This document shows, in pieces, positions 15,785-25,500 of a stretch of DNA of 64,000 nt. Below the pieces are notes generated by a model. That model searched no databases. It worked only from the letters and a program-made list of their open reading frames with translations, and was not told the DNA's origin. Positions within the stretch are counted from its first letter, which is position 1; every line of letters starts with the position of its first letter. Source of the stretch: Coprenecus sp949297365 (GTDB taxonomy: Bacteria > Bacteroidota > Bacteroidia > Bacteroidales > UBA932). The stretch lies in contig OZ006987.1 of the NCBI GenBank assembly GCA_963931055.1, positions 62,001-126,000 of the forward strand. The letters run 5' to 3'. A program made the translations under genes and the position numbers.

Positions 15785-17277
15785 AAATGGAAAACGAGAA
15801 AATATACGGACAGACTACGATATGCGCCCGGGCGACGGCTCCGGGACAGGGGGCGGTCGCGATAGTGCGCGTCAGCGGACCGGAGGCGGTGGAGGTGCTG
15901 GACAAGGTGTTCCGGCCTTTCAAGGACAAAGGGCCGCGGGCTGCGGAGTTCCGGCCCAGGGAGATGCACTACGGGCGGATTATTTTCCCTGAAAGCCCCG
16001 GTCATTCCGCCGATAATGCCGAGACCGTCATCGACGAGGTGATGGCAGTGATCTTCCGTGCCCCCCACTCCTACACCGGAGAGGATTCCGCCGAGATATA
16101 TTGTCATGGTTCCCAATACATTGTGTCCGAGATTCTGAGAGCGCTCCTCGCCGCAGGAGCGGTAATGGCCGCCGCCGGAGAATTTACCAAACGGGCCTTT
16201 CTCAACGGACGGATGGACCTCGCCCAGGCCGAGGCGGTCGCGGACCTGATCGCCTCCGAGAACAGAGCGGCCCACGACATTGCCCTGAAACAGATGCGCG
16301 GCGGCTATTCCTCCGAGCTGCAGGAGATGCGCTCGCAGATGGTGGACATCGTGTCGCTGATGGAGCTGGAGCTGGACTTCAGCGAGGAGGACGTGGAATT
16401 CGCCGACCGGAGCCAGGTGCTCGCCCTCCTCGACCGGGTATCGGAGCACATCTCGCGCCTCGTGGACTCATTTGCCCTTGGAAATGCCATCAAGAACGGC
16501 ATCCCCACCGCCATCGTCGGGGCCGTCAACACCGGCAAGAGCACACTCCTGAACGCCCTCTTAGGCGAGGAACGGGCCATCGTCTCCGACATCGCCGGCA
16601 CCACCCGCGACACCATCGAGGACACCGTCAACATCGCCGGCACCACCTTCCGCTTCATCGATACCGCCGGCATCCGCGACACCGCCGAGACCATCGAGGC
16701 CATCGGCATCAACCGCACCTACAGCACCATCGAGCGCGCCTCCGTCATCCTCCTCATGCTCGACGCCACCAGACCCGGAACATTCGGGGAATCCTTCGAG
16801 GCCATCGCCTCGCGGATTAACCATGTCCCCTCCACTCATAGCGGAATCAGCGAGCGGACGCTGCTGATACTGCTCAACAAGGCGGACCTGCTCAGCGAGC
16901 CGGAAATCCCCGCGATGCTGACCTCAGCCGATGACCTCGCCCGCCGGAAGGGCCTCTCCCCCACCCGCACCATCGCCATCAGCGCCCGCAACCGCCTCGG
17001 CCTGCCCGAAATCACCGCAGCCCTCGCCGCCACCGCCGCAGCCCACACAACCGACACCTCCGCCACCCTCGTCACCAACCTCCGCCACTACCAGGCCCTC
17101 CAGAAAGCCCTGGAAGCCCTCACCCGCGCCCGCGAAGCCCTCCTCGCCGGAGTCTCCACAGAATTCGTAACACAGGACATACGCGAGGCCCTGCACCATA
17201 TCGGGGAGATTTGCGGGGAGGTTACTTCGGAGGAGGTGCTGGGGACTGTGTTTTCGCGGTTTTGCATCGGTAAGTAA
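15781..17277 (+). CDS. mnmE: tRNA modification GTPase MnmE
   Basis: MnmE works with MnmG to put a carboxymethylaminomethyl group on the wobble uridine of tRNAs. The 498-aa protein shows the N-terminal folate-binding domain (TICARATAPGQGAVAIVRVSG region), a helical middle domain, and the inserted G domain. G1 is GAVNTGKSTLLNALL near residue 243, the switch region DIAGTTRDTIEDT is near 269, DTAGIRDT near 290 and NKAD near 361. It ends with the invariant CIGK. The start overlaps the beta-lactamase stop by 4 bp. The 3' half shows extreme C-ending codon use. It marks the last core gene before the large accessory island. Confidence 0.95.
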   Translation: MKMENEKIYGQTTICARATAPGQGAVAIVRVSGPEAVEVLDKVFRPFKDKGPRAAEFRPREMHYGRIIFPESPGHSADNAETVIDEVMAVIFRAPHSYTGEDSAEIYCHGSQYIVSEILRALLAAGAVMAAAGEFTKRAFLNGRMDLAQAEAVADLIASENRAAHDIALKQMRGGYSSELQEMRSQMVDIVSLMELELDFSEEDVEFADRSQVLALLDRVSEHISRLVDSFALGNAIKNGIPTAIVGAVNTGKSTLLNALLGEERAIVSDIAGTTRDTIEDTVNIAGTTFRFIDTAGIRDTAETIEAIGINRTYSTIERASVILLMLDATRPGTFGESFEAIASRINHVPSTHSGISERTLLILLNKADLLSEPEIPAMLTSADDLARRKGLSPTRTIAISARNRLGLPEITAALAATAAAHTTDTSATLVTNLRHYQALQKALEALTRAREALLAGVSTEFVTQDIREALHHIGEICGEVTSEEVLGTVFSRFCIGK

Positions 17278-17322
17278 CTATTTGATTAGCAAATAGTTAA
17301 ATTGATTATAATCGATTAATAT

Positions 17323-17347
17323 GGCGCTCTTTACGGGCGCCTTTTTT
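17323..17347 (+). terminator. Rho-independent terminator after mnmE
   Basis: GGCGC (17323-17327) and GCGCC (17337-17341) form a short GC stem with a 9-nt loop, followed directly by TTTTTT. It lies 46 bp after the mnmE stop. Confidence 0.75.
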
Positions 17348-17355
17348 GTTGCTCT

Positions 17356-17426
17356 AGTATCGTTGACAAAGGGGATAATAAAGGGCGGATAAAAGGGCGA
17401 ATAGTCGATCTTAAAACGACGATACT
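17356..17426. repeat. Inverted and direct repeats at the island boundary
   Basis: AGTATCGT at 17356-17363 is exactly complementary to ACGATACT at 17419-17426. Between the arms, two copies of AAAGGGCG are separated by 4 bases. The stretch lies between the mnmE terminator and the first low-GC gene and could be a binding site or a remnant of an integration boundary. I see no gene here. Confidence 0.35.
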
Positions 17427-17492
17427 TTATTGGGCTATTCAGAATAGATTTTATGGTCGGCTTCTTTTCTTTTTTTATAGCAGTATGTTCTA

Positions 17493-17500
17493 TATCTTTG
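17493..17500 (+). promoter_or_regulatory. -7 element of the methyltransferase-like gene
   Basis: TATCTTTG matches TAnnTTTG. Transcription would begin at about 17507, just after the first in-frame ATG (17505), so the ATG at 17514 is the more likely start and the leader is almost absent. Confidence 0.5.
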
Positions 17501-17513
17501 TTACATGAAAGAG

Positions 17514-18389
17514 ATGGCAACGATAAATAAATTAATGCAGCATTGCATAAGGCAATACTATGCTCCAAAAAAATGTAGATCTTGCGTAAATGACAAGCAG
17601 TGTATCACTTCAGAGAACTGCTATAAAGTTTGCATCTACAAAATTCACCGTATAGCAAATAAATCTTTGCACTACAATTGTACAAATATGTTATTTTGCT
17701 ATGTCATGAAGCATTTCTATAGGTATGCCTCAGAAATAGAATCTATATTTGAGCGATTTTTTTATAATTGCCACAGCCATATCAGAGTCGCATCTATTGG
17801 ATGTGGACCAGCGTCTGAATTCTACGGTATTACAGATTTTTTAGAGAATAACACGGAGTGTAAACTTACTTTTGATTATACCGGTCTAGATATCGATGAC
17901 TTCTGGCAGCCAATATGGGATTATACTCAAAAGAACTTTCAGAATGCTAAATTTATAAAAAGTGATTTTTTTGAATACTACAACGGACACGAGTTCCCTG
18001 AAGTGGTAATTGTTAATTACATGCTTTCTGATATGGCCAAATATAGCCCAGATGGCATAAATAACTTCTTAGATAATCTAATAGGCTTCTTAAATGCAAT
18101 GCCTTATGGTGTCATTATCATAAATGATATAAATTATGAAAAAGATACTACAGAGACAGCTTTTGGATGCCTGCATTACTTACACAAGAAAATCGCAACT
18201 TTGCCATACATTCAAATACATCTCGGGAGTTTTTCGAAACGACCAATTTCTCATAAATACTTTGGCAAACGAATTGATGATGATAGCATACGTGCAAAGA
18301 TGATAGAAATTCCATTTGACATTCAGCCATTTAGCAAATGCAATAGTATTCAGTACATTATAATAAAGCATCAAAGTGAGAAACTATGA
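17514..18389 (+). CDS. SAM-methyltransferase-like protein with Cys-rich N-terminus
   Basis: The ~291-aa protein has a Rossmann motif I, RVASIGCGPASEF near residues 93-105, an acidic residue in TGLDIDDF ~25 residues later, and a motif-IV-like VIVNYML near 160, as in class I methyltransferases. The N-terminal 60 residues contain seven cysteines in CxxC-like spacing (CRSCVNDKQC, CYKVC), suggesting a metal or Fe-S cluster. The start was moved from 17505 to 17514 because the promoter -7 element ends at 17500. It overlaps the DUF1848 gene by 4 bp, so the pair is co-expressed. AT-rich composition contrasts sharply with mnmE next door and indicates transfer. The substrate is unknown. Confidence 0.68.
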   Translation: MATINKLMQHCIRQYYAPKKCRSCVNDKQCITSENCYKVCIYKIHRIANKSLHYNCTNMLFCYVMKHFYRYASEIESIFERFFYNCHSHIRVASIGCGPASEFYGITDFLENNTECKLTFDYTGLDIDDFWQPIWDYTQKNFQNAKFIKSDFFEYYNGHEFPEVVIVNYMLSDMAKYSPDGINNFLDNLIGFLNAMPYGVIIINDINYEKDTTETAFGCLHYLHKKIATLPYIQIHLGSFSKRPISHKYFGKRIDDDSIRAKMIEIPFDIQPFSKCNSIQYIIIKHQSEKL

Positions 18390-19315
18390 TATTAAGTGTA
18401 AGCCGTCGAACAGATATACCCGCCTTTTATGCAGATTGGTTCTTTAATCGAATAAAAGAGGGTTTCATATATGTGCGCAACCCGATGAATATTCATCAGG
18501 TAAGCAAAATTAGCCTATCACCAAGTGCTATTGATTGCATAGTATTCTGGAGTAAGAACCCCAAACCAATGCTTGATAGGCTTGATGAACTCAAGAACTA
18601 TATGTACTACTTTCAGTTCACAATCAATCCATATGATATAAAACTCGAAGAGTACGTTCCTACAAAATCTGGAATAATTGACACGTTTAAGGAACTCTCC
18701 AACAAAATTGGTCCTGAGAGGGTAATCTGGAGATATGATCCCATTATCTTAACAGATACCCTGACAATGGAGTATCATGTGAAATACTTCGAAGAATTAG
18801 CAAAAAGGCTCAATGGGTTTACCAAAACGTGTATAATCAGTTTCGTTGACTTATACAAAAAGACAGAACGCAACCTTAAAGGACTCACTACCAGGGGACT
18901 ATCTCAATCAGAGATGCTGAAACTTGCTACTAACTTAGCTTTTATAGCAAGAAGATTTGGTATCACAATCCAATCCTGCGCTGAGAAAATTGAATTAGCG
19001 AGTGTTGGTATCCAACATGGACACTGTATTGATAACATTCTCATTGAAGATTTACTTGGCGTAAAACTCGTTGTCTCAAAAGATAAAAACCAAAGGCCGG
19101 AATGCGGATGTGTTCAAAGCATTGATGTGGGAGAATACAATACCTGCAAACACCTATGCAAATATTGTTACGCAAACTTTAACGCTCAAAAAGTACACGA
19201 AAAGATTCTGAAGCATAATCCGGAATCACCACTACTAATTGGTGAGCTAACGCCTGAAGACAAGATAATAGAAAGAAAAATATTCTCCTTTATAAGTCAG
19301 AAAGGCCTATTCTAA
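18386..19315 (+). CDS. DUF1848 family protein (radical-SAM-like)
   Basis: The 309-aa protein begins with the DUF1848 hallmark VSRRTDIPAFYADW and shows VFWSKNPKPM near residues 52-61. A C-terminal cysteine cluster CGC...CKHLCKYCYANF (residues ~238-263) has CxxxCxxC spacing, expected to bind a 4Fe-4S cluster as in spore-photoproduct-lyase-like and radical SAM enzymes. The family is widespread but uncharacterised. It overlaps the upstream methyltransferase-like gene by 4 bp. Together they may carry out a two-step modification; this is inference. Genes like this are often found singly, so the fixed partner is notable. Confidence 0.8.
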   Translation: MILSVSRRTDIPAFYADWFFNRIKEGFIYVRNPMNIHQVSKISLSPSAIDCIVFWSKNPKPMLDRLDELKNYMYYFQFTINPYDIKLEEYVPTKSGIIDTFKELSNKIGPERVIWRYDPIILTDTLTMEYHVKYFEELAKRLNGFTKTCIISFVDLYKKTERNLKGLTTRGLSQSEMLKLATNLAFIARRFGITIQSCAEKIELASVGIQHGHCIDNILIEDLLGVKLVVSKDKNQRPECGCVQSIDVGEYNTCKHLCKYCYANFNAQKVHEKILKHNPESPLLIGELTPEDKIIERKIFSFISQKGLF

Positions 19316-19465
19316 TCTAATGGTAGTGTAAACTAGACTGTGTTAAGTTGTTTTTCAGAGCTGTTTAGGAACCTTCAATATCCGCAAACAACTCCGTTAA
19401 GTTATCAATATCGTCAAAGAACTCCAAATAAAAGATAATGTAAGGCTATGATCCTGAACCTATCA

Positions 19466-20510
19466 AACGTGAGTTCGAAATAAGCATCAGAAAAGGACAA
19501 GTTGTCCGTCATCGAGAAATGCGACATCGACAGCGGGTTTTTTGGGGAAGAAGCAGTATGCGGCGATAGCGGACAGTATGTTGACAATGAAGTTGTTGAA
19601 AGAGCGATGCCTGGAGTGCTCTATCTGAGCGATGTTCTTCAATTCGTCGTTGACGGTCTCTATGACGGCCCTCTTTCTCAGCAGGATCTTGTCCTCCGCG
19701 CTCATGAGCATGTTCCTCATGTTGTTGCGCACGCGTGTGACGAGCTGTATGCCGTTGATGAACAGCAGCTCGAAAAGGGCCCTGCCGATATATCCCCGGT
19801 CTCCGCAGAGTTTGCCCTTGATGTCCTGCAGATAGCGGCTGTCCCTCAGCGGCTCGCGGTCGTCGGTGTTGCCGGGGGTGATCATGAAGTTGAGTATCTC
19901 GCCGCGGTCGTTGATGACCAGGTGCAGCTTGAAACCGTAGAACCAGCCCATGGTGGTCCTGCCCTTCTGCGCAAGGCCGGAGAAAGTGCGGTGGGAGTGC
20001 ATGCGCTTGATGTGGCATACCCTCAGTGCCGTGGGGTCGGTGAAGCTTATGCCGGTACACTTGCCCAGGAGCACGTCCTTGATGAACAGGCACAGGCAGA
20101 CGGCCACTTCCTTCTCCAGCTCTACGAAGCGGCTGTAGGAGACCACTCTGGGAAACAGATGCCTCATGTGACGGCACACATAGCCGAGATAGAAGTGCTT
20201 GAAGCAGCGGAACCCTCCGGTATGGAACAGGATGAGTATGACCATTATCTCAGCATCGCTCATGCGGTTCGGCTTGTTCCTGTGTCGCCTGCCGTCACTG
20301 CGTCCCTCCCCGAGGGAATATTTATGTCTGACTTTGGAAAATTCCTTACTGTATTCGTCGGCCATGTAGAAAATTTCAATAACTTTGTCCTCTGTGATCA
20401 TAGCGGTAAGAGTCTTATGTTTGTTTTTTTGACACTTTAAATTTAACACTTTTGCCGCTATTTTCCAAATAATTAACAACTTACATCACTTCTTATTTCG
20501 AACTCACGTT
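19466..20510. mobile_element. IS982-family insertion sequence
   Basis: The element is 1,045 bp with 19-bp perfect terminal inverted repeats AACGTGAGTTCGAAATAAG (19466-19484, complement 20492-20510). It encodes one transposase. Flanks carry near-matching 9-mers, AACCTATCA on the left (19457-19465) and AACCTAAGA on the right (20511-20519), which could be a decayed target duplication. It ends 10 bp before the start codon of the DUF262 gene. The 150-bp stretch before it (19316-19465) holds no gene and would be the native upstream region of that operon. Confidence 0.88.
19487..20401 (-). CDS. IS982-family transposase
   Basis: The DDE transposase is about 304 aa from the ATG at 20401 (MITEDKVIEIFYMADEYS, the usual family start); a longer frame reaches 20479. 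Family signatures include FTDPTALRVCHIKRMHSH, GWFYGFKLHLVINDRGEIL, DRGYIGRALFE and LRKRAVIETVNDELKNI, with the acidic triad spread across them. It appears intact, and the flanking inverted repeats are perfect, so the element may still be active. GC content is higher than in the surrounding island. Confidence 0.92.
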   Translation of the reverse strand: MITEDKVIEIFYMADEYSKEFSKVRHKYSLGEGRSDGRRHRNKPNRMSDAEIMVILILFHTGGFRCFKHFYLGYVCRHMRHLFPRVVSYSRFVELEKEVAVCLCLFIKDVLLGKCTGISFTDPTALRVCHIKRMHSHRTFSGLAQKGRTTMGWFYGFKLHLVINDRGEILNFMITPGNTDDREPLRDSRYLQDIKGKLCGDRGYIGRALFELLFINGIQLVTRVRNNMRNMLMSAEDKILLRKRAVIETVNDELKNIAQIEHSRHRSFNNFIVNILSAIAAYCFFPKKPAVDVAFLDDGQLVLF

Positions 20511-20520
20511 AACCTAAGAT

Positions 20521-22497
20521 ATGGAAACAAGTAATCAAAAAATACCTGATATTTTCGCCAATAATTATTTCCGAATTCCGGATTATCAAAGGGGATATGC
20601 CTGGAAGGCAGATAAACAATTGCCGGAATTGTGGGATGACATTGAAGATATTCCGACTAATCCTTCCGGTGGATATAAGCCACACTACACAGGTGCAATT
20701 TCTTTACAGAAAACATTATTTGATAAACTGAGCAAATCAGAACAAAAGTTGCTGCAGTCTGGAAGCAACTTTTATGATGTTGTTGATGGACAGCAAAGAT
20801 TAACGACCATTCTTATCCTTCTTTTTGAATTGTATAAGAAACTGAACAACAAGAAAATATACAGTCAGTATATTAAAGAGAAAGGTAAGAATGCCGTCTA
20901 TAAATTCTCGTATGGAACGGAAAATGGCGACTATAATTACTTTTTACGAAAAGAGATATTTGAAGATCCTGATTCCATCTGCAAAGGAAAAAGCGTATAT
21001 ACCAACAACTTAAGGGAAGCTAAACAATTCTTCTGCGATAAGTTGGCCACATTGACTCCGAAGCAGGCAAGAACAATATTTTCAAAGGTTACCACAGCCC
21101 TGATGTTTGATATCAAAATAATAGATGATAGTTTTGATGTTCAGGCTGTTTTCGAGACGATGAACAACCGTGGCAAGCCATTGACTATTCTGGAAAAATT
21201 AAAGAATAGGCTCCTCTTCTTAAACAGCAAATTGACCAATTGCGATAATGACCAATTAGCAAAAATCATTAATGACTGTTGGGGATTGATTTATAACTCA
21301 TTAGGACAAAATGAAACATCAATGCTTGATGAAGATGAGTTTCTATCATCTCATTTGACCTTGATCAGAACACCTGCCGATTACTCATTCTCTACGCAAG
21401 ATGCTGAAAAAAAAGTGTTTGAGATGTTCTGCAATAGGGCAAGTCAATACAGATTGAGTTATACTCGCGACCAGTCAGAGTCGTCAAAAAAAGAAGAAGT
21501 TGTCTCATTTGATAAGATTAAGAAATACGCTATTGATCTCGCAAACTATGTTCCCTATTGGTTCACGGTTAATTGCCCCGATATCAAGAATACGGTTGAG
21601 TTGGAGCTCTATAAAATTCAATGTCTCAATGGTTCAAAAGAGATGAGGCTATTTCTTGCACAGCTTCTTGCTCTTCAAAAAGACGAACCAGAGGAATTCA
21701 ATAGATGTCTGAAAAATGTCGAGAAAATATTATTCAGAAATCGTTTGCCTATTCCATCGATAATGGATGAACGCTCGTTTGCAACTCGCGCCAGGGACCT
21801 ACATATAGGAGATATTAAACTGGAAGAACTGAATAATGAATTAGAAGCCATATTAGCTCAGACTATTGAATGCTCAAGCTTAATAGGTGGCTTCAAATGG
21901 CTATTTACATATGTTCGTGGCAATGTAGGTTACCATAGATGGAATGGGCTAAAATATTTCTTGTTTGAATTTGAAGAACATATTCATCAGCAGGATTACT
22001 CACGTGATTTTGCTATAATCTCATGGGACAAATTCTTCGAGACGTCAATTGAACATATCATGCCAAAAACTTATCAAGATTACTGGAGTGATACAATGTC
22101 AAATTATTTATCACAAAAGAGTTTTTCTGAAGAGGAAAGATATGTGGCCATAAAAACCTTATTAAATTCTCTCGGCAACCTTACAATTATTAGAGACAAG
22201 AAGAACTCAAGTCTTGGTAATAATCCGTGGGAAACTAAAGTCAAGGCGTATGCTAATGGAAGTTTTAGCGAACGCCAAATCAGTAGCAAAACTGAATGGC
22301 ATCCTTGGTCGGCCGAATCAATCCTTAATAGAGGTAAAGTACTCCTGAAGTACTTAATTGACTATCTCGACGTAGTGATAATTGCAGAGGAGAAAAAAGA
22401 AACATATGAAGCAGAAATGCTATTCGGCGCATTGAAATATGTTCCCGGAACAGCTAATGAGGCGGAAGATAACTCTGAGGCTACAGCAACCGAGTAA
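20521..22497 (+). CDS. DUF262/DUF1524 (GmrSD-like) protein
   Basis: The 658-aa protein joins an N-terminal ParB-like DUF262 NTPase domain to a C-terminal DUF1524 His-Me finger nuclease, the GmrSD type IV restriction layout. DUF262 shows IPDYQRGYAW near residue 17 and VVDGQQRLTTIL near 86. The nuclease part shows SIEHIMPK near 505 and SLGNLTII followed by NPWETK. GmrSD enzymes use NTP to cut DNA carrying modified cytosine; whether this one sees DNA or RNA is open. It is the first gene of an operon, 55 bp before the giant S1-HSP90 gene. The IS982 element ends 10 bp upstream and probably removed or replaced the promoter. Confidence 0.85.
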   Translation: METSNQKIPDIFANNYFRIPDYQRGYAWKADKQLPELWDDIEDIPTNPSGGYKPHYTGAISLQKTLFDKLSKSEQKLLQSGSNFYDVVDGQQRLTTILILLFELYKKLNNKKIYSQYIKEKGKNAVYKFSYGTENGDYNYFLRKEIFEDPDSICKGKSVYTNNLREAKQFFCDKLATLTPKQARTIFSKVTTALMFDIKIIDDSFDVQAVFETMNNRGKPLTILEKLKNRLLFLNSKLTNCDNDQLAKIINDCWGLIYNSLGQNETSMLDEDEFLSSHLTLIRTPADYSFSTQDAEKKVFEMFCNRASQYRLSYTRDQSESSKKEEVVSFDKIKKYAIDLANYVPYWFTVNCPDIKNTVELELYKIQCLNGSKEMRLFLAQLLALQKDEPEEFNRCLKNVEKILFRNRLPIPSIMDERSFATRARDLHIGDIKLEELNNELEAILAQTIECSSLIGGFKWLFTYVRGNVGYHRWNGLKYFLFEFEEHIHQQDYSRDFAIISWDKFFETSIEHIMPKTYQDYWSDTMSNYLSQKSFSEEERYVAIKTLLNSLGNLTIIRDKKNSSLGNNPWETKVKAYANGSFSERQISSKTEWHPWSAESILNRGKVLLKYLIDYLDVVIIAEEKKETYEAEMLFGALKYVPGTANEAEDNSEATATE

Positions 22498-22552
22498 AAA
22501 AACATACGATAATCAAATAAAAATCAAATTCACCCATTTAATATAATCCATA

Positions 22553-25500
22553 ATGTCATATTTAGACCCACAAATTGGAGAATCATTAGCTGTTCAGATT
22601 ACAAGCAAGAATCCTCAGTATGGACTGTTTGTAAGTACTCCGAATGGCATTTCCGGACTTATCAGAAAATTAAACATTTCGTGGAGCCACCAAAACAGGT
22701 TCTATGATTCACTTCATGTTGGAGATTACATACAAGCTATTGTAACTAAAGTTCATCCTGATGGCAAGATTGAGTTAAGCCGAAAAGATGCATGTGCCAA
22801 TCCGCGTGATTTGAACCTTGATTTAATATTAAAGGGCTGTGTTGATTCTGTTGAGAACTACGGCATATTGATTCGATTTGATGGCTTCATTGGATTGGCG
22901 CCGTGGGTAGAACTGACCTCTACCTATTATAAGGCTGGTGATGAAATTACTTGTGTTGTAAAGAGCACTGCAGTTAAAGAAAATGGAATGGTAAAAGTCA
23001 CACTGAGTACCTATCCTCTTCATTCTCTATTTGCAAGGATGCATAACATCGGAGATAGAGTAACTGCAAAATATGTGGGGATAAATCAAGCACATGACAA
23101 TCCCACTGCTGTAATTTCAGTAGAAGAAGGCCTTTTCTTGATAGAGCTTACTGAAAATTTTTTCATTGAGCCATATAAGTCAAAGATGATTTCTGGTGCG
23201 TTGTCTCCTGGGCAATCACTTGAATTCGTCTATAGCAAATTCAATGAAAACAAGTCTACGATTTGGCTTGATATGCGCCCTATTGAAAAGGAGAACAAGC
23301 GCAAGTTGATGGAAGATCTGATCGCAAAGCTTAACCCTGGTGATATTGTTATGGGCAAAGTCACGTATGTTGACGATAAATTTGCGAAAGTGGATGTTAT
23401 AGACGCAGGAGTAAATATCATCATTACCAGAGAAGAATTGTCTCCAAATAAAGTCTTACGAGCAAGTGATGAAGTATTTGTAGGCGAGCACATTCAAATA
23501 GTCTACACTGGTACAGATGAACACAATAACGCTAAATTCAGCAGGAAATATATCATAAAGGACAGATACGACGACAGCCTTTACTCCCTATCCTTAATGG
23601 ATCTCCTCAAAACGATGGACATCCAAACAAAGACTTTTATCGGAAAGGTCATATCCATCAACGACGGGTATTTCTTTACTGAATTAATCACGTTTTCTGA
23701 TTCCGATAGCGAGGTAAATGGTAAATTACTCGTCGACCCGATCAATGGTAAGAACATCCTGGTACGAGCAGATAATAGGCTACGCAACCTTCTCTTTGAA
23801 GGCGAGTACTATAAAACTGACATTTCATTACCGAATGCTGATTTTAGGCGAAAGGAAGGGACGCCTTACCTATTTTCTGTTTCCTCCCCTAATCTTCAGT
23901 TGGTGAAGAACCCCTATCAAGAGTCTGTTCTTTTGTCATTTAAGCAGCACACCAGCCCGAATACAAACACGAGTGTCGCCAATCTTCTTGAAGAGGTTGG
24001 CCAGAACCTGTATTCAAGTAAAAAGAGAATGTTTTTTGAGCTTCTTCAAAATGCAGATGATGCTGCTGCTCAGAATGGCGTAAAAGTGAAACTGCAACTC
24101 GAAGGCAAATACTTCTTATTGACCCACGATGGCTATTCATTTAACAAGCATGATTTTGAATCAATAACATCTGCTGCCCAGAGTACAAAATCTGCCAATA
24201 AGAAGAAAACCGGCTATAAAGGAATTGGTTTCAAATCCGTATTCACCAACTCCGAGTCTGTTTATATCCAAAGCTCCGGCTATCGATTCGGTTTTGATAA
24301 GAGTTTGGATATATACAATGATTTCGACCGTTTCTATTTCTTGGTGAATGATATTGAAAACGACCCTGTCAAGCAGAAAGAATTCATTCATAAATTTGAA
24401 AAATTCAGAAGGGAGTTCAAAGGCGTAAAAGATATTCCGTGGCAATTGCTGCCCGTTTGGTCAAATATTCCAGATATTGATAAATACAATACCATTTGGA
24501 GCGAAAGAGAGAATGTCTGCATCGCTCTTCAGATGGACGAGAAGACATTGTCAGAATACGCCCAAGCGATTGCCGAGGTATTCAATGAACCACGTTTCAT
24601 GCTGTTCTTACGTAGGACCAATCGAATCCAACTGATGCAAGGAGATGATTGTCGGACCATTCAAAAGAATATCTCTGAAAATGGAGAATACATATCATTG
24701 GTTAATTCGTTTTACAAGGATAAGTTGAACGAGAATTACAAGATATTCACAAAGGCAAGTATTGGAGTGAGTGACGAGGCTTTTAAAGCCGCCAATGTGA
24801 ATATCAAGCGAAAAGAACGGACAAACATTCATGGAGATATTGAGAATTATTTCGTAAGACTTGATTCCAATGGCAATGAACAATCTGAAGTTCCCGGCAT
24901 ACCGGACAGAATTGCTTCTACAGCAGATACAGAAATCTCCTTTGCCATTCCTCTTGATGAAGAAGGACATATCCGTCCGTCAAATGACGCCCTTTCTCTC
25001 TATGCATATCTTCCGATGAATGAACATAGGTTTACCTTCCCGTTCTTTATTAATGCGGATTTTATCCCAAAATCTGATCGTGAGGGTGTGCAAAGCGACA
25101 ACCCGTGGAATCATTTCCTTTTTTTCAATATTGGAAAAGCCATCGTCTCAATGGTCGAGAAATCAGCATCAATTGATGAACCTAATTATTTGAATTTACT
25201 GCCTCAAAAAGAGTTTGAATCAACCAGCCAAGACACCTTTGCACTGATTGACTCCTTCAACAATGGATACACCAAAGCGCTTTCCGAATCGAAATTCATC
25301 ATCAATGACAAAGGAGAAAAATCGGATGTTTTAGGTATTATCTTGGATGAATCCTCGCTTGCGAAGACTCTTGGATATGATAATTACTACTCAATAATTG
25401 GCACCACAAAACGATTGCCTCATCCGAACCTTAATACGGATATATTGAAACGCTCAATATTCAAAATTGAGAAGACAACTACAACTGATGTCATAAAAAT

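Noticed and set aside
17278..17505. tRNA gene or att site at the mnmE end of the island
   Set aside because: No cloverleaf could be found and no matching direct repeat was identified at a distant boundary.
19502..20440. 312-codon plus-strand frame opposite the IS982 transposase
   Set aside because: The minus-strand transposase matches the family throughout and fits the element ends.
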